A DNA stretch of 59,868 bases from Micromonosporaceae bacterium KJ-029 (GCA_005402585.1 BIFP01000027.1:1-59868); one strand, 5' to 3'. Positions 25,835 to 33,771 are shown, counted from the stretch's first letter. Numbers and translations are program-made. The notes: a model not told the origin generated them from the letters alone.

Positions 25835-27079
25835 CTGACCGAGGACCTGCTGCGCGAACTGGCGCCGCAGGTCCTCGGCGTGCTCGCCCGCCGGTTCGGC
25901 GACTTCGCCACCGCCGAGGACGCGGTGCAGGAGGCCCTGCTGGTCGCCGCCACCCGGTGGCCGGAGGACGGTGTGCCGGACAACCCGCGGGGCTGGCTGA
26001 TCCAGGTCGCGTACCGGCGGATGATCGAGATCGTCCGCGCCGAGCAGGCCCGCCGGACCCGGGAGGATCTGGCCGCCCGGCGGGAGCCGGTCGATCGGCG
26101 CAGCGCACCGCCGGTCGACGAGCAACTGACCGCGGACCGCGACGACACCCTGGTCCTGCTCCTGCTGTGTTGCCATCCGGCGCTGTCGCCCGCCTCGGCG
26201 ATCGCGCTCACCCTGCGGGCGGTCGGCGGCCTGACCACCGCCGAGATCGCCCGGACGTTCCTGGTGCCCGAGGCCACCATGGCGCAGCGGATCAGCCGCG
26301 CGAAGCAACGCATCCGGGACTCCGGTACGCCGTTCCGGATGCCCGAGCCGGCCGAGCTGCCGGCCCGGCTCGCCGCCGTCCTGCACGTGCTCTACCTGGT
26401 CTTCACCGAGGGGCACGTGGCCAGTGCCGGCGAGCAGCTGCACCGGATCGACCTGGCTCGCGAGGCGATCCGGCTGACCCGGGGGCTGCACGACCGGCTG
26501 CCCGACGACAGCGAGATCGCCGGGTTGCTGGCGCTGATGCTGCTCACCGAGGCCCGGGGCGCGGCGCGCACCGGTGCGTCCAGCGAGCTGATCCCGCTGG
26601 CCGAACAGGATCGCGGCCGGTGGGACGCGACCGCGATCGCCGAGGGTGTCGCGCTGGTCACCCGGGCGCTGCCCCGGGGGCCGGTCGGCCCGTACCAGGT
26701 GCAGGCCGCCATCGCCGCGCTGCACGACGAGGCGCCGAGCGCCGAGGAGACCGACTGGCCGCAGATCCTCGCGCTGTACGGGGTGCTGGAGGAGCTGTCG
26801 GCCAGCCCGGTGGTGGCGCTGAACCGGGCGGTCGCGACCGCGATGGTGCACGGGCCGGCCGCCGGCCTGGCCGCGCTGGACAAGCTGGACGACGACGCCC
26901 GGCTGGTCGGTCACCATCGCCTGCACGCCGCCCGCGCCCACCTCTACGAGATGGCCGGTGACCTCGACCGCGCGAGAGACCAGTACCGCGCCGCCGCCGG
27001 CCTCACCGCCAGCCTCCCCGAGCAGCGCTACCTGCTGATGCGCGCCGCCCGCCTCCCCCAACCCCCACCCCCCGCCTGA
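25835..27079 (+). CDS. ECF42-type sigma factor with C-terminal TPR-like extension, apparent CTG start
   Basis: The protein has 414 aa if initiated at CTG 25835, or 399 from GTG 25880. The CTG start gives the N-terminus (M)TEDLLRELAPQVLGV, which matches family starts, whereas GTG 25880 would delete the first helix of region 2. No ATG, GTG or TTG is available in frame upstream, and GAGAGAG precedes the CTG. Region 2 (FATAEDAVQEALLVAATRWP) and region 4 (LTTAEIARTFLVPEATMAQRI) are intact. A ~220-residue helical extension follows, as in ECF42. No anti-sigma gene is linked; the extension is thought to regulate this group. Confidence 0.85.
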   Translation: MTEDLLRELAPQVLGVLARRFGDFATAEDAVQEALLVAATRWPEDGVPDNPRGWLIQVAYRRMIEIVRAEQARRTREDLAARREPVDRRSAPPVDEQLTADRDDTLVLLLLCCHPALSPASAIALTLRAVGGLTTAEIARTFLVPEATMAQRISRAKQRIRDSGTPFRMPEPAELPARLAAVLHVLYLVFTEGHVASAGEQLHRIDLAREAIRLTRGLHDRLPDDSEIAGLLALMLLTEARGAARTGASSELIPLAEQDRGRWDATAIAEGVALVTRALPRGPVGPYQVQAAIAALHDEAPSAEETDWPQILALYGVLEELSASPVVALNRAVATAMVHGPAAGLAALDKLDDDARLVGHHRLHAARAHLYEMAGDLDRARDQYRAAAGLTASLPEQRYLLMRAARLPQPPPPA

Positions 27080-27096
27080 CCCCACCCGTCCGCCTC

Positions 27097-27171
27097 GCCG
27101 ATCATGGAGTTGTGGTGGGCAGAAGGTACGCCTATGCCCGCTTCGCGGGGCACCACAACTCCATGATCGGC
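27097..27171. repeat. Long perfect inverted repeat carrying the GATCATGGAGTTGTGG motif
   Basis: The 21-bp arm GCCGATCATGGAGTTGTGG-TG (27097-27117) recurs in perfect inverse at 27151-27171 around a 33-base loop. It separates convergent genes and may be a terminator. The motif is close to those at 41766 and 47579, so it is probably one member of a dispersed intergenic repeat family. Confidence 0.75.
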
Positions 27172-27181
27172 AGGGTCGGGG

Positions 27182-28558
27182 TCAGCTCGCGGTGCAGGTC
27201 AGCGCGGGGGTGGCGTTGGTGCTGGTCCAGCTGGCGAGGAAGCCGAAGCTGGTGTTGGCCCCGGCGCCGAGCCGGCCGTTGTAGTCGACGTTGCGGGCGG
27301 TCACCGTGGCGCCGCTGCTGGTCACCGTGGCGTTCCAGGACTGGGTCACCGACTGGCCGTTGGCGAAGGTCCAGCGCACCGTCCAGCCGTTGATGGCGCT
27401 GGCCCCGGCGGTCACCCGGACCTCACCCTGGAAGCCGCCCTGCCACTGGTTGGTGATCGCGTACGTCGCCGTGCAGCCGGCCCCCGGCGGCGGGGTGGTC
27501 GGCGGCGGGGTCGAGGGCGGAGGGGTGGTCGGCGGAGGGGTGGTCGGCGGCGGCGTGGTGGGCGGCGGGGTGCCGCCGAAGACGCTGGCCTCCCGCGAGG
27601 TCTGGCGGATGCCGTTGGCGCCGTTGAACAGCCGCTGCCCCCAGCTGGTCAGCTGGTTGGGGTTGAAGTTGGTGGCCATGTCGAGGTACTCGACGCCACC
27701 GCCGTTGCCGCTCCACGACCAGCCCAGCCAGCCGATGCCATTGGCCTGGCTGTAGGAGAGGATGGCGTCCTCGTCGGGGTCGCCGTCGGAGTGGTAGTGC
27801 CCGAACTCGCCGACCACGATGGGCAGTCCGGCGGTGCGGAAACGGCCCAGGTAGTCGCTGACCTTGGCGGCGGTGTTGAAGACGCCGTACATGTGGATGG
27901 AGAACAGGGTGTTGCGGGCCGGGTCGGCGTTGAAGACCGTGGCGGCGTTGTCGCGCATGGTGAAGGACCAGTCCTGACCCCAGTTGGGGCCGTCCACCAT
28001 GATCGTGTGCCCGATGCCGCCGTTGCGCAGCCGCCGGATCGCGTTGGCGGTGTCGGTGGCCCAGGAGGAGTAGTTCTGGTTGCCGTACGGCTCGTTACCG
28101 ATGTTGACGATCACGTACCGTTCCTGGCCGTTGAGCGCGCTGGCGATGCTGAGCCAGTAGTCGACCGCGCGGTCCAGGGTGATGGCGCCGCCCTGCTCGC
28201 CGTAACCGGTGGTGTCGTGCACCTCCAGTACGCAGATCAGCCGGTTGGTCTTGCACAGCTGGATCACGTTGGTCACGTCGGCGGCGCTGTTGCGGGTCCA
28301 GCGGTCGCCGCTGGACAGTACGACCCGGACGGTGTTCGCGCCGAGAGCCTTGACGTTGGCAAAGGAGCTGGTCTGCTGGGTGAACCAGGTGTGCGCGTGG
28401 TTGACCCCACGCATGATGAACTCGTTGCCGTTCGCGTCGTAGAGCTTGCCGCCGCTGACCGTGAACCCGGTGGCGGCGTGCGCCGACGGACCGAAGGCGA
28501 ACACGGCGGCGACCGTCGCCAGTAGGACGGCACCGACGCCCGCGAATAGTTTTCTCAT
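27182..28558 (-). CDS. Secreted GH5 beta-mannanase with C-terminal CBM2
   Basis: The protein has 458 aa. Residues 1-28 are a signal peptide ending AHAATG. The GH5 catalytic domain covers about 30-325 with acid/base Glu in VNIGNEPYG and nucleophile Glu in VVGEFGHYH. MRGVNHAHTWF and FSIHMYGVF suggest subfamily GH5_8 (mannan endo-beta-1,4-mannosidase). A Pro/Thr linker (PPPTTPPP units) leads to a CBM2 of about 100 residues with a Cys pair and surface Trp residues, which binds cellulose. LacI-type operators lie upstream, so induction by mannan- or cellulose-derived sugars is likely. Confidence 0.87.
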   Translation of the reverse strand: MRKLFAGVGAVLLATVAAVFAFGPSAHAATGFTVSGGKLYDANGNEFIMRGVNHAHTWFTQQTSSFANVKALGANTVRVVLSSGDRWTRNSAADVTNVIQLCKTNRLICVLEVHDTTGYGEQGGAITLDRAVDYWLSIASALNGQERYVIVNIGNEPYGNQNYSSWATDTANAIRRLRNGGIGHTIMVDGPNWGQDWSFTMRDNAATVFNADPARNTLFSIHMYGVFNTAAKVSDYLGRFRTAGLPIVVGEFGHYHSDGDPDEDAILSYSQANGIGWLGWSWSGNGGGVEYLDMATNFNPNQLTSWGQRLFNGANGIRQTSREASVFGGTPPPTTPPPTTPPPTTPPPSTPPPTTPPPGAGCTATYAITNQWQGGFQGEVRVTAGASAINGWTVRWTFANGQSVTQSWNATVTSSGATVTARNVDYNGRLGAGANTSFGFLASWTSTNATPALTCTAS

Positions 28559-28697
28559 GGCATTCCTCGCAGGAGGTGTCTCCCCCGTGCCCAGGTGGGG
28601 GTGCGGTGAGTGGCAGGTGTGGCGGCTGCAGCCCGTCAGCCGCTACCCGGGGCCCGGCGAGGCAGGCATCAGCGTAGGCCGATGGCATGCCGAAAGC

Positions 28698-28705
28698 AAC
28701 CGGTT
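28698..28705. promoter_or_regulatory. LacI-type operator half (AACCGGTTCAG)
   Basis: The AACCGGTT core at 28698-28705 continues with CAG on the right, as in the perfect site at 28809-28822. The left arm is degenerate (GAAAGC). It is 140 bases upstream of the mannanase start. Confidence 0.5.
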
Positions 28706-28808
28706 CAGTACGCCCGCCAGTCACCGCCCGACCCGTGACGGTCCACCAGAAACCCGAACCGTCACGGGGGCGGACATCCCCACCACAGGATGTGCACCAC
28801 GCCGGCAT

Positions 28809-28822
28809 CTGAACCGGTTCAG
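28809..28822. promoter_or_regulatory. LacI-type operator CTGAACCGGTTCAG
   Basis: This is a perfect 14-bp palindrome with the central CG typical of LacI-family operators. It lies between the divergent mannanase and F420 oxidoreductase genes, 105 bases before the latter. Two sites about 111 bases apart would allow DNA looping. Neither LacI gene in this window is adjacent. Confidence 0.65.
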
Positions 28823-28926
28823 GACAACGGTAGGCAGGCACCCCGAACGCGTCAAGCGACGCCGAGGGTTGACCGAACCGGACCGGGGTATTCGGAACGG
28901 TACGCCCGGCCCGGTAAGGAGACACC

Positions 28927-29889
28927 ATGGTCAGCATCGGCTACACCCTGATGTGCGAGCAGGCAGGACCGAAACAGCTCGTCGACTACGCGATCCGGGC
29001 CGAGGCGGTCGGCTTCGACCAACTCGTCATTTCCGACCACTACTACCCCTGGCTGGAGTCGCAGGGTCACTCACCGTACACCTGGTCAGTGCTCGGCGCG
29101 GTCGCGCACGCCACCTCCCGCGCGGCGCTGATGTCCTTCGTGACCTGCCCGATCCGCCGCTACCACCCGGCCGTGGTGGCGCAGAAGGCCGCCACCGTCG
29201 GGGTCCTCTCCGACGGCCGGTTCACCCTGGGTCTCGGCGCCGGTGAGAACCTCAACGAGCATGTGGTCGGCGGCTGGCCGCACGTGCAGCAGCGGCACGA
29301 AATGTTCGAGGAGGCGTTGCAGATCATCCGACCGCTGCTCAACGGCGAGACGCTGACCTTCTCCGGCAACCACTACGACGTGCCGGACGCCTACGTCTGG
29401 GACCGGCCCGAATCGCCCGTGCCGATGGCGGTGGCCGCGTCGGGCCGGCAGTCGGCCACCCTCGCCGCCGAGTACGCCGACGGCCTGGTGTGCACCGAGC
29501 CGGACCCGCACCTCGTGGACATCTACGAGCGGGCCGGCGGCGCCGGACGGCCCCGCTACGCGCAGGTCGCCATCTGCTACGGCCCGGACGAGGCCGAATG
29601 CCGCAAGATCGCCCACGACCAGTTCCCCTGGTTCGGGCTGGGCTGGAAGGTGAACTCCGCGCTACCCGACACCGACGCGTTCGAAGCGGCCTCCCGGGCC
29701 GTGCGGGAGGAGGACGTGGCGGCGGAGATCTCCTGCGGGCCGGACGTGGACCGGCACGTGGCGGCGTTCAAGAAGTACGTCGACGCCGGGTTCACCCACG
29801 TGGCGCTGGTCCAGATCGGCGGCGACAGCCAGCCGATGTTCCTGGAGTGGGCGCAGGAGCAGCTGTTGCCCCGGCTGCGCGAGCTGTGA
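28927..29889 (+). CDS. LLM-class F420-dependent oxidoreductase
   Basis: The protein has 320 aa in the luciferase-like TIM-barrel fold: IGYTLMCEQAGPKQLVDYA, FDQLVISDHYYPW, TCPIRRYHPAVVAQKAAT, GRFTLGLGAGENLNEHVVG. The DHYYPW and GAGENLNEH segments resemble F420-dependent glucose-6-phosphate dehydrogenase and its relatives. The substrate is uncertain. GGTAAGGAG precedes ATG 28927. It shares a promoter region, and possibly an operator, with the mannanase. Confidence 0.87.
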   Translation: MVSIGYTLMCEQAGPKQLVDYAIRAEAVGFDQLVISDHYYPWLESQGHSPYTWSVLGAVAHATSRAALMSFVTCPIRRYHPAVVAQKAATVGVLSDGRFTLGLGAGENLNEHVVGGWPHVQQRHEMFEEALQIIRPLLNGETLTFSGNHYDVPDAYVWDRPESPVPMAVAASGRQSATLAAEYADGLVCTEPDPHLVDIYERAGGAGRPRYAQVAICYGPDEAECRKIAHDQFPWFGLGWKVNSALPDTDAFEAASRAVREEDVAAEISCGPDVDRHVAAFKKYVDAGFTHVALVQIGGDSQPMFLEWAQEQLLPRLREL

Positions 29890-29911
29890 GCGGGCGGGGT
29901 GTGATGGCCTG

Positions 29912-30031
29912 ATGCGCATCGGCAACACGGAGATCCGGCCCGCCGGTGGCGGCCTCGGCTGTCTCCTGATGATCCTCTTCTCGATCGTCGCCTCGATCGT
30001 CCTGACCGTCCTGCTCAACCTGCTCGTGTGA
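29912..30031 (+). CDS. 39-residue single-helix membrane protein
   Basis: ATG 29912 to TGA 30029-30031 gives 39 aa. Residues 1-14 are polar (MRIGNTEIRPAGGG). Residues 15-39 are one hydrophobic helix of Leu, Ile, Val and Ser reaching the C-terminus. It starts 22 bases after the F420 enzyme stop and is probably cotranscribed with it. The AGGGLGCLLMILFSI pattern recurs, from memory, in small actinobacterial membrane proteins of unknown function. Confidence 0.6.
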   Translation: MRIGNTEIRPAGGGLGCLLMILFSIVASIVLTVLLNLLV

Positions 30032-30106
30032 CGTGGGGCGGGTGGCGCCGCGGTGCGCCACCAGGGGCGACCCCGCCGCCAAAGCCGCCAGCGGCGCCGG
30101 CAAGCG

Positions 30107-30919
30107 TCAGCGGCGCAGGCCGAGCCCGGTGAGCACCTCGCGGGTGGCCTGGCGGGCCGGGTCGAGGACGCTGCGACGCAGCCAGCCGGCCGCGGGTGTG
30201 ACGGTGGCCCGCCAGACGGCGCGGACCGCCCGGCCCACCGGTACCACGGTGTGCCGCCACACCCACCGCACCGCCCGCAGCACCGGCCGCAGGGTGAGCA
30301 CCCAGCACCACCACAGCAGCCGCCCGGCCACCCGCCAGGCCCAGCCGAGCGCCGTCACCGCCACGCTTGCCAGGGCGGCGAGCCACCGGCCCAGCGTGTC
30401 CAGTACCAGCCGGACGGCGGGAGTGAGCACCCGGACCAGCCAGGCCAGCGGCACCCACACCAGGTAGTACAGCGGCACCAGGAGCAGGATCCGCACCAGC
30501 CACGCCAACCCCAGCCCGCACCACCGCAGCAGCCGGCCCAGGCCCCGCCCGCACCACCACAACGGTGGCCGCAGGGCGTGGTGCCAGAGCCAGACCAGCC
30601 CGCGCCACAGCCAGGTCAGCGGCAGCCAGACCAGCGTGTTCCACAGCCATCCGGCGGCGCGGAGCAACCAGACCAGTGGAATCCAGACCAGGTGGCGCAG
30701 CAGCCAGCCGAGCGGCGTCAGCAGCCAGCGGTCCAGGAACCGCAGCGTCGGGGCGAGCACCCAGCGGTACAGCGCCCGGCCGGTGGCCACCAGCACCTCC
30801 CAGGCCAGCCGCACGGGCAGCACCACCACCAGTGCGATCCCCCGGGCGACGAGCGCCACCGGCGACGAGGTGGTGGGCGCCGGATCGGCCGGCCGGGTCG
30901 GCGGCGAGGAATCGATCAC
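30107..30919 (-). CDS. Trp/Leu/Arg-rich repetitive membrane protein
   Basis: The protein has 270 aa. After ~25 polar residues nearly the whole chain is hydrophobic or amphipathic, with Trp every few residues and a recurring pattern of WLLR, VW, PLxWL and WRGL about every 12-16 residues. The many regularly spaced Arg residues and at least 25 Trp make normal spanning helices less likely than interfacial amphipathic helices. ATG 30919 overlaps the stop of the upstream lipid kinase (ATGA), so the two are coupled. Family not recognised. Confidence 0.65.
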   Translation of the reverse strand: MIDSSPPTRPADPAPTTSSPVALVARGIALVVVLPVRLAWEVLVATGRALYRWVLAPTLRFLDRWLLTPLGWLLRHLVWIPLVWLLRAAGWLWNTLVWLPLTWLWRGLVWLWHHALRPPLWWCGRGLGRLLRWCGLGLAWLVRILLLVPLYYLVWVPLAWLVRVLTPAVRLVLDTLGRWLAALASVAVTALGWAWRVAGRLLWWCWVLTLRPVLRAVRWVWRHTVVPVGRAVRAVWRATVTPAAGWLRRSVLDPARQATREVLTGLGLRR

Positions 30920-31938
30920 GATGTGGCAGGGTAACGCCGCCGGGCAAGGTGGAGATCCCGGCTGTCCTCCTCGACCAGCCGCTCACCCCGCTCGGCGGCG
31001 GCCGCCGCGTCGTCGGCCAGGTCGGGCGCCCGTTCCGGCTGCGGTACGCACAGCCACAGCGCCCGGCGGCGGATCCGCACCCGCAGGGTGCGCCCCGGTT
31101 CGATCAGGTCGCCGTCCAGCTCGCGCGGTTGGGCACGGTTGCTGGTGATCTCCACGCGGCGGGCACGGAACACCTCCATCCGCGGCACCCGCTCGCGCCG
31201 GCGTACCACGGCCCAGCCGAGGGAGAGCCAGTGCCGCAGCCGGCGCGGGGTGAGCACGGCGACGTCGAGGTAGCCGTCGTCGGGCTCGGCGGCGGTGAGC
31301 AGGTGTATCCCGCCCTGAAGCCGGCCGACGTTGGCGACCAGCACCGAACGGGCCCGGCGGCGCAGCGGCGGCTGGTCGTCCAGCGCGATCCACACCTTCA
31401 TCGGGCGGTCCCGCAGGTGCCGGGCGGCCCCGACGACGTACGCCGGCCAGCCGATCCGCCGCTTGGTCGTCTCGCTGGTGGCCGCCAGCATCTGGGCGTC
31501 GAAGCCCATGCCGGCCATCACCGCGAAGTGGTGTCCGTCCACCTCGCCGACGTCGAGCAGCCGCCGCCCGCGCTCGACAGCTACCGCCAGCCCGGCGGCC
31601 AGGTCGTTCGACAGTCCCAGGTTGGCCGCGAGCAGGTTGCCGGTGCCCTGGGGCAGCACGGCGAGCGCGACCTCGGTGCCGGCCAGCGCGCTGACGCAGG
31701 CCATCACGGTGCCGTCGCCGCCGCAGGCGAAGACCACGTCGACGCCGGCGGCGAGGGCCTGCTCGGTCTGGCCCCGGCCAGGGTCGTCGACGGTCGTCTC
31801 GAACCACAACGGCTCGGGCCAGCCGGCGGCGGCGAGCGCGTCACCGACGGTGCGGTGCAGCGCCGCGGGGTCGGCCACCTTGACCGGGTTGACCACCACC
31901 GCGCTGCGCAGCGGCCGCGCCTGCCGTCCAGCGTTCAC
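30916..31938 (-). CDS. Diacylglycerol kinase-family lipid kinase
   Basis: The protein has 340 aa. The catalytic-domain motifs are clear: VVVNPVKVAD near the N-terminus, ACGGDGTVMACVSAL (the GGDGT nucleotide-binding loop) and LPQGTGNLLAANLGL. A C-terminal beta domain (DDGYLDVAVLTPRRL, ELDGDLIEPG) follows as in YegS/DgkB. It would phosphorylate diacylglycerol or a related lipid at the membrane. Its stop overlaps the start of the Trp-rich membrane protein gene. Confidence 0.9.
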   Translation of the reverse strand: MNAGRQARPLRSAVVVNPVKVADPAALHRTVGDALAAAGWPEPLWFETTVDDPGRGQTEQALAAGVDVVFACGGDGTVMACVSALAGTEVALAVLPQGTGNLLAANLGLSNDLAAGLAVAVERGRRLLDVGEVDGHHFAVMAGMGFDAQMLAATSETTKRRIGWPAYVVGAARHLRDRPMKVWIALDDQPPLRRRARSVLVANVGRLQGGIHLLTAAEPDDGYLDVAVLTPRRLRHWLSLGWAVVRRRERVPRMEVFRARRVEITSNRAQPRELDGDLIEPGRTLRVRIRRRALWLCVPQPERAPDLADDAAAAAERGERLVEEDSRDLHLARRRYPATS

Positions 31939-32058
31939 GGGGTCAGTGTGCGGTAGGTGGCGGGTTTCGGCGACTCGGCGCCGGTGTGGGTCGGTTCACC
32001 CGGCCGGCGCCGATCGTCGGGGTTTCAGGCGGTTCTCGGCGGGGCAGTAATCACCCGA

Positions 32059-32640
32059 TCAGGCGGCGGCTCGTAGGGCGGCCTCCACCCGGCGGCGCAC
32101 GTCGGCCAGGTCGACCCCGGCCTCGGTGAGCACCAGGGCGGCGAGGCCGTTGCCCTCGCGCAGCAGCCCGAGCAGGATGTGTTCGGTGCCGATGTGCTTG
32201 TGGCGCAGCCGCATCGCCTCGCGCAGGGACAGTTCCAGCACCTTCTTGGCGCGGGCGGAGAACGGGCCACCCATCTGCCGTCGGCGGCGGCCCCACCGGC
32301 GGCGCGGTGCCGGTGCGGCCTCGCGCAGCGCGTCCGGGCCGAAGGACTCCTCGATCCGGGCCACGATGGCGGCCAGGTCGATGCCGATCTCGCGCAGCGC
32401 GGCGGCGTCGGCCTCGGCCAGGCCGGCGCCGCCGGTCTCGGTGTGTCGGCGGATGCGTTCGCGCAGGTCGTCGGTGGTGACGCCGCTGTCGCCGAGGACT
32501 CGGACGGCCAGGCCGTCGGGGTCGGCGAGGATGGCGAGCAGCAGGTGCTCGGTGCCGACCGGGCGCTGGCCCTCGGCCCGTGCTTCGTCGCGCGCGTGCC
32601 GCACCACCGTGCGGGCACGGTCGGTGAACCGTTCGAACAT
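32059..32640 (-). CDS. Stand-alone Clp N-terminal (Clp_N) double-repeat protein
   Basis: ATG 32640 gives 193 aa. Two ClpC-type N-domain repeats are visible: FERFTDRARTVVRHARDEAR with GTEHLLLAILAD, and FSARAKKVLELSLREAMRLR with GTEHILLGLLREG. There is no AAA+ module. Such free N-domains may act as adaptors or decoys for ClpC. The ATG overlaps the stop of the upstream HTH gene (GTGATG), so both are translated together. GGGAGG lies four bases before the ATG. Confidence 0.88.
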   Translation of the reverse strand: MFERFTDRARTVVRHARDEARAEGQRPVGTEHLLLAILADPDGLAVRVLGDSGVTTDDLRERIRRHTETGGAGLAEADAAALREIGIDLAAIVARIEESFGPDALREAAPAPRRRWGRRRRQMGGPFSARAKKVLELSLREAMRLRHKHIGTEHILLGLLREGNGLAALVLTEAGVDLADVRRRVEAALRAAA

Positions 32641-32876
32641 CACGCCTCCCAGGAGGATCCGACCGCCGGTCGTCCGGCGTGCTTCTTGTGGACCGCCTGC
32701 CGGCTGACCTCGAGGGCGTCGGCGATCTCCTGCCAGGACCAGCCCTGCCGTCGGGCGTTGTCCACCTGGACCACCTCAAGCCGTTCGAGCAGCCGGCGCA
32801 GTGCGCGGACCGCGCGCAGGCCGACCCGGGGGTCGGTGCTGCCGGCCGCGGCCGCGAGTTCCGTCGCCTGACTCAT
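32640..32876 (-). CDS. Small HTH regulator of the Clp_N operon
   Basis: The protein has 78 aa. The segment NARRQGWSWQEIADALEVSR followed by QAVHKKHAGR is a helix-turn-helix, with a basic tail. It is upstream of and coupled to the Clp_N gene, and two inverted repeats (GTCAA-N6-TTGAC) overlap its promoter. It is therefore probably an autorepressor. This HTH plus Clp_N pair is common in actinobacteria. Confidence 0.82.
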   Translation of the reverse strand: MSQATELAAAAGSTDPRVGLRAVRALRRLLERLEVVQVDNARRQGWSWQEIADALEVSRQAVHKKHAGRPAVGSSWEA

Positions 32877-32879
32877 GCC

Positions 32880-32923
32880 GTCAACCTACATTGACAACCC
32901 GGCCGCCGTCAACCTTCGTTGAC
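32880..32923. promoter_or_regulatory. Two GTCAA-N6-TTGAC operators overlapping a near-leaderless promoter
   Basis: GTCAACCTACATTGAC (32880-32895) and GTCAACCTTCGTTGAC (32908-32923) are near-identical imperfect palindromes, 28 bases centre to centre. On the minus strand they overlap TTGACG (-35) and TAGGTT (-10, 18-base spacer), which ends nine bases before ATG 32876. The transcript should thus be nearly leaderless. Binding would block RNA polymerase directly. Confidence 0.65.
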
Positions 32924-33000
32924 ACATTCTCCTGGCGGCTCGTCCGCTAAGGTCGGGCCATCGCGGGGACACCGCATCCACCCGTCCGGTCGGAGGTCGA

Positions 33001-33771
33001 GTGACCGAGGTCGCCAGGGACAAGAGTCAACGGTTCGCCCTCCCCGACATCACGCTGCAGGTGACCGGCGGCAGCGTGGTGGGCAACCAGTACCGCGACA
33101 ACTACGACGTACTGCACGTCGATCCCGAGTTGCCCCTCGCCGTGGTGGCCGACGGCATGGGCGACGGCGAGGGCAGCCGCCGCGCCGGCGCCACCGCCGT
33201 GCGGACGTTCGTCGCGCAGGTTCACGGGGCGTGGCCCGAGGCCGGGCCACGCCAGCTACACGCCGCCGTCGCCGCGGTGCAGGCCGCCGTACGCGACGCC
33301 GGGGCGGGCCGCGCCGAGCTGACCGGATGCACATTGACCGCCCTGCTCGTCGACCCGGACGGCAGCCAGGGCTGGGTGGTCCAGCTGGGCGACTCACGGG
33401 CCTACCGGCTCCGCGACGGCCTGCTGGAACTGGTCACCACCGATCACACTGTCGCCTGGCTGGGCGTGCTGCACGGGTGGTATCCGTCCGACTCCCCCGC
33501 CGCCGCCAGGGCCCGCTACCAGCTCACCCGCTACGCCGGCCACCCGGCCTCGCCCGAGGCCGACCTACTGGCCGTACCGCTGCGCCCCGGCGACACCTGG
33601 CTGCTGTGCACCGACGGCGTGAGCGACCAGGTGACCTACCACGGGCTGCGGGAGGCCCTGGCCCTGCCCGACGGGACGGACGCCGTCCGGACCATGCTCT
33701 CCGCCTCTCTGACCGCCGGTGGCGCCGACAACGCCAGCGCCGTCGTGCTCCGAGCCCTGTCCCCACGCTGA
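33001..33771 (+). CDS. PP2C-family serine/threonine phosphatase
   Basis: GTG 33001 after GGAGG gives 256 aa. PP2C motifs are present: NQYRDNYDVL (metal Asp), VVADGMGDGEGS (DGMG box), LGDSRAYRLRDG, LLCTDGVSDQV and GGADNASAVVL. No membrane or regulatory domain is attached, so it is a soluble phosphatase that would counter Ser/Thr kinases. It is divergent from the HTH/Clp_N operon. Confidence 0.88.
   Translation: MTEVARDKSQRFALPDITLQVTGGSVVGNQYRDNYDVLHVDPELPLAVVADGMGDGEGSRRAGATAVRTFVAQVHGAWPEAGPRQLHAAVAAVQAAVRDAGAGRAELTGCTLTALLVDPDGSQGWVVQLGDSRAYRLRDGLLELVTTDHTVAWLGVLHGWYPSDSPAAARARYQLTRYAGHPASPEADLLAVPLRPGDTWLLCTDGVSDQVTYHGLREALALPDGTDAVRTMLSASLTAGGADNASAVVLRALSPR

Noticed and set aside
27480..27570. 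Short tandem GGCGG-GGTGGTC repeats as a CRISPR-like array
   Set aside because: They encode the Pro/Thr linker of the mannanase and have no spacers.
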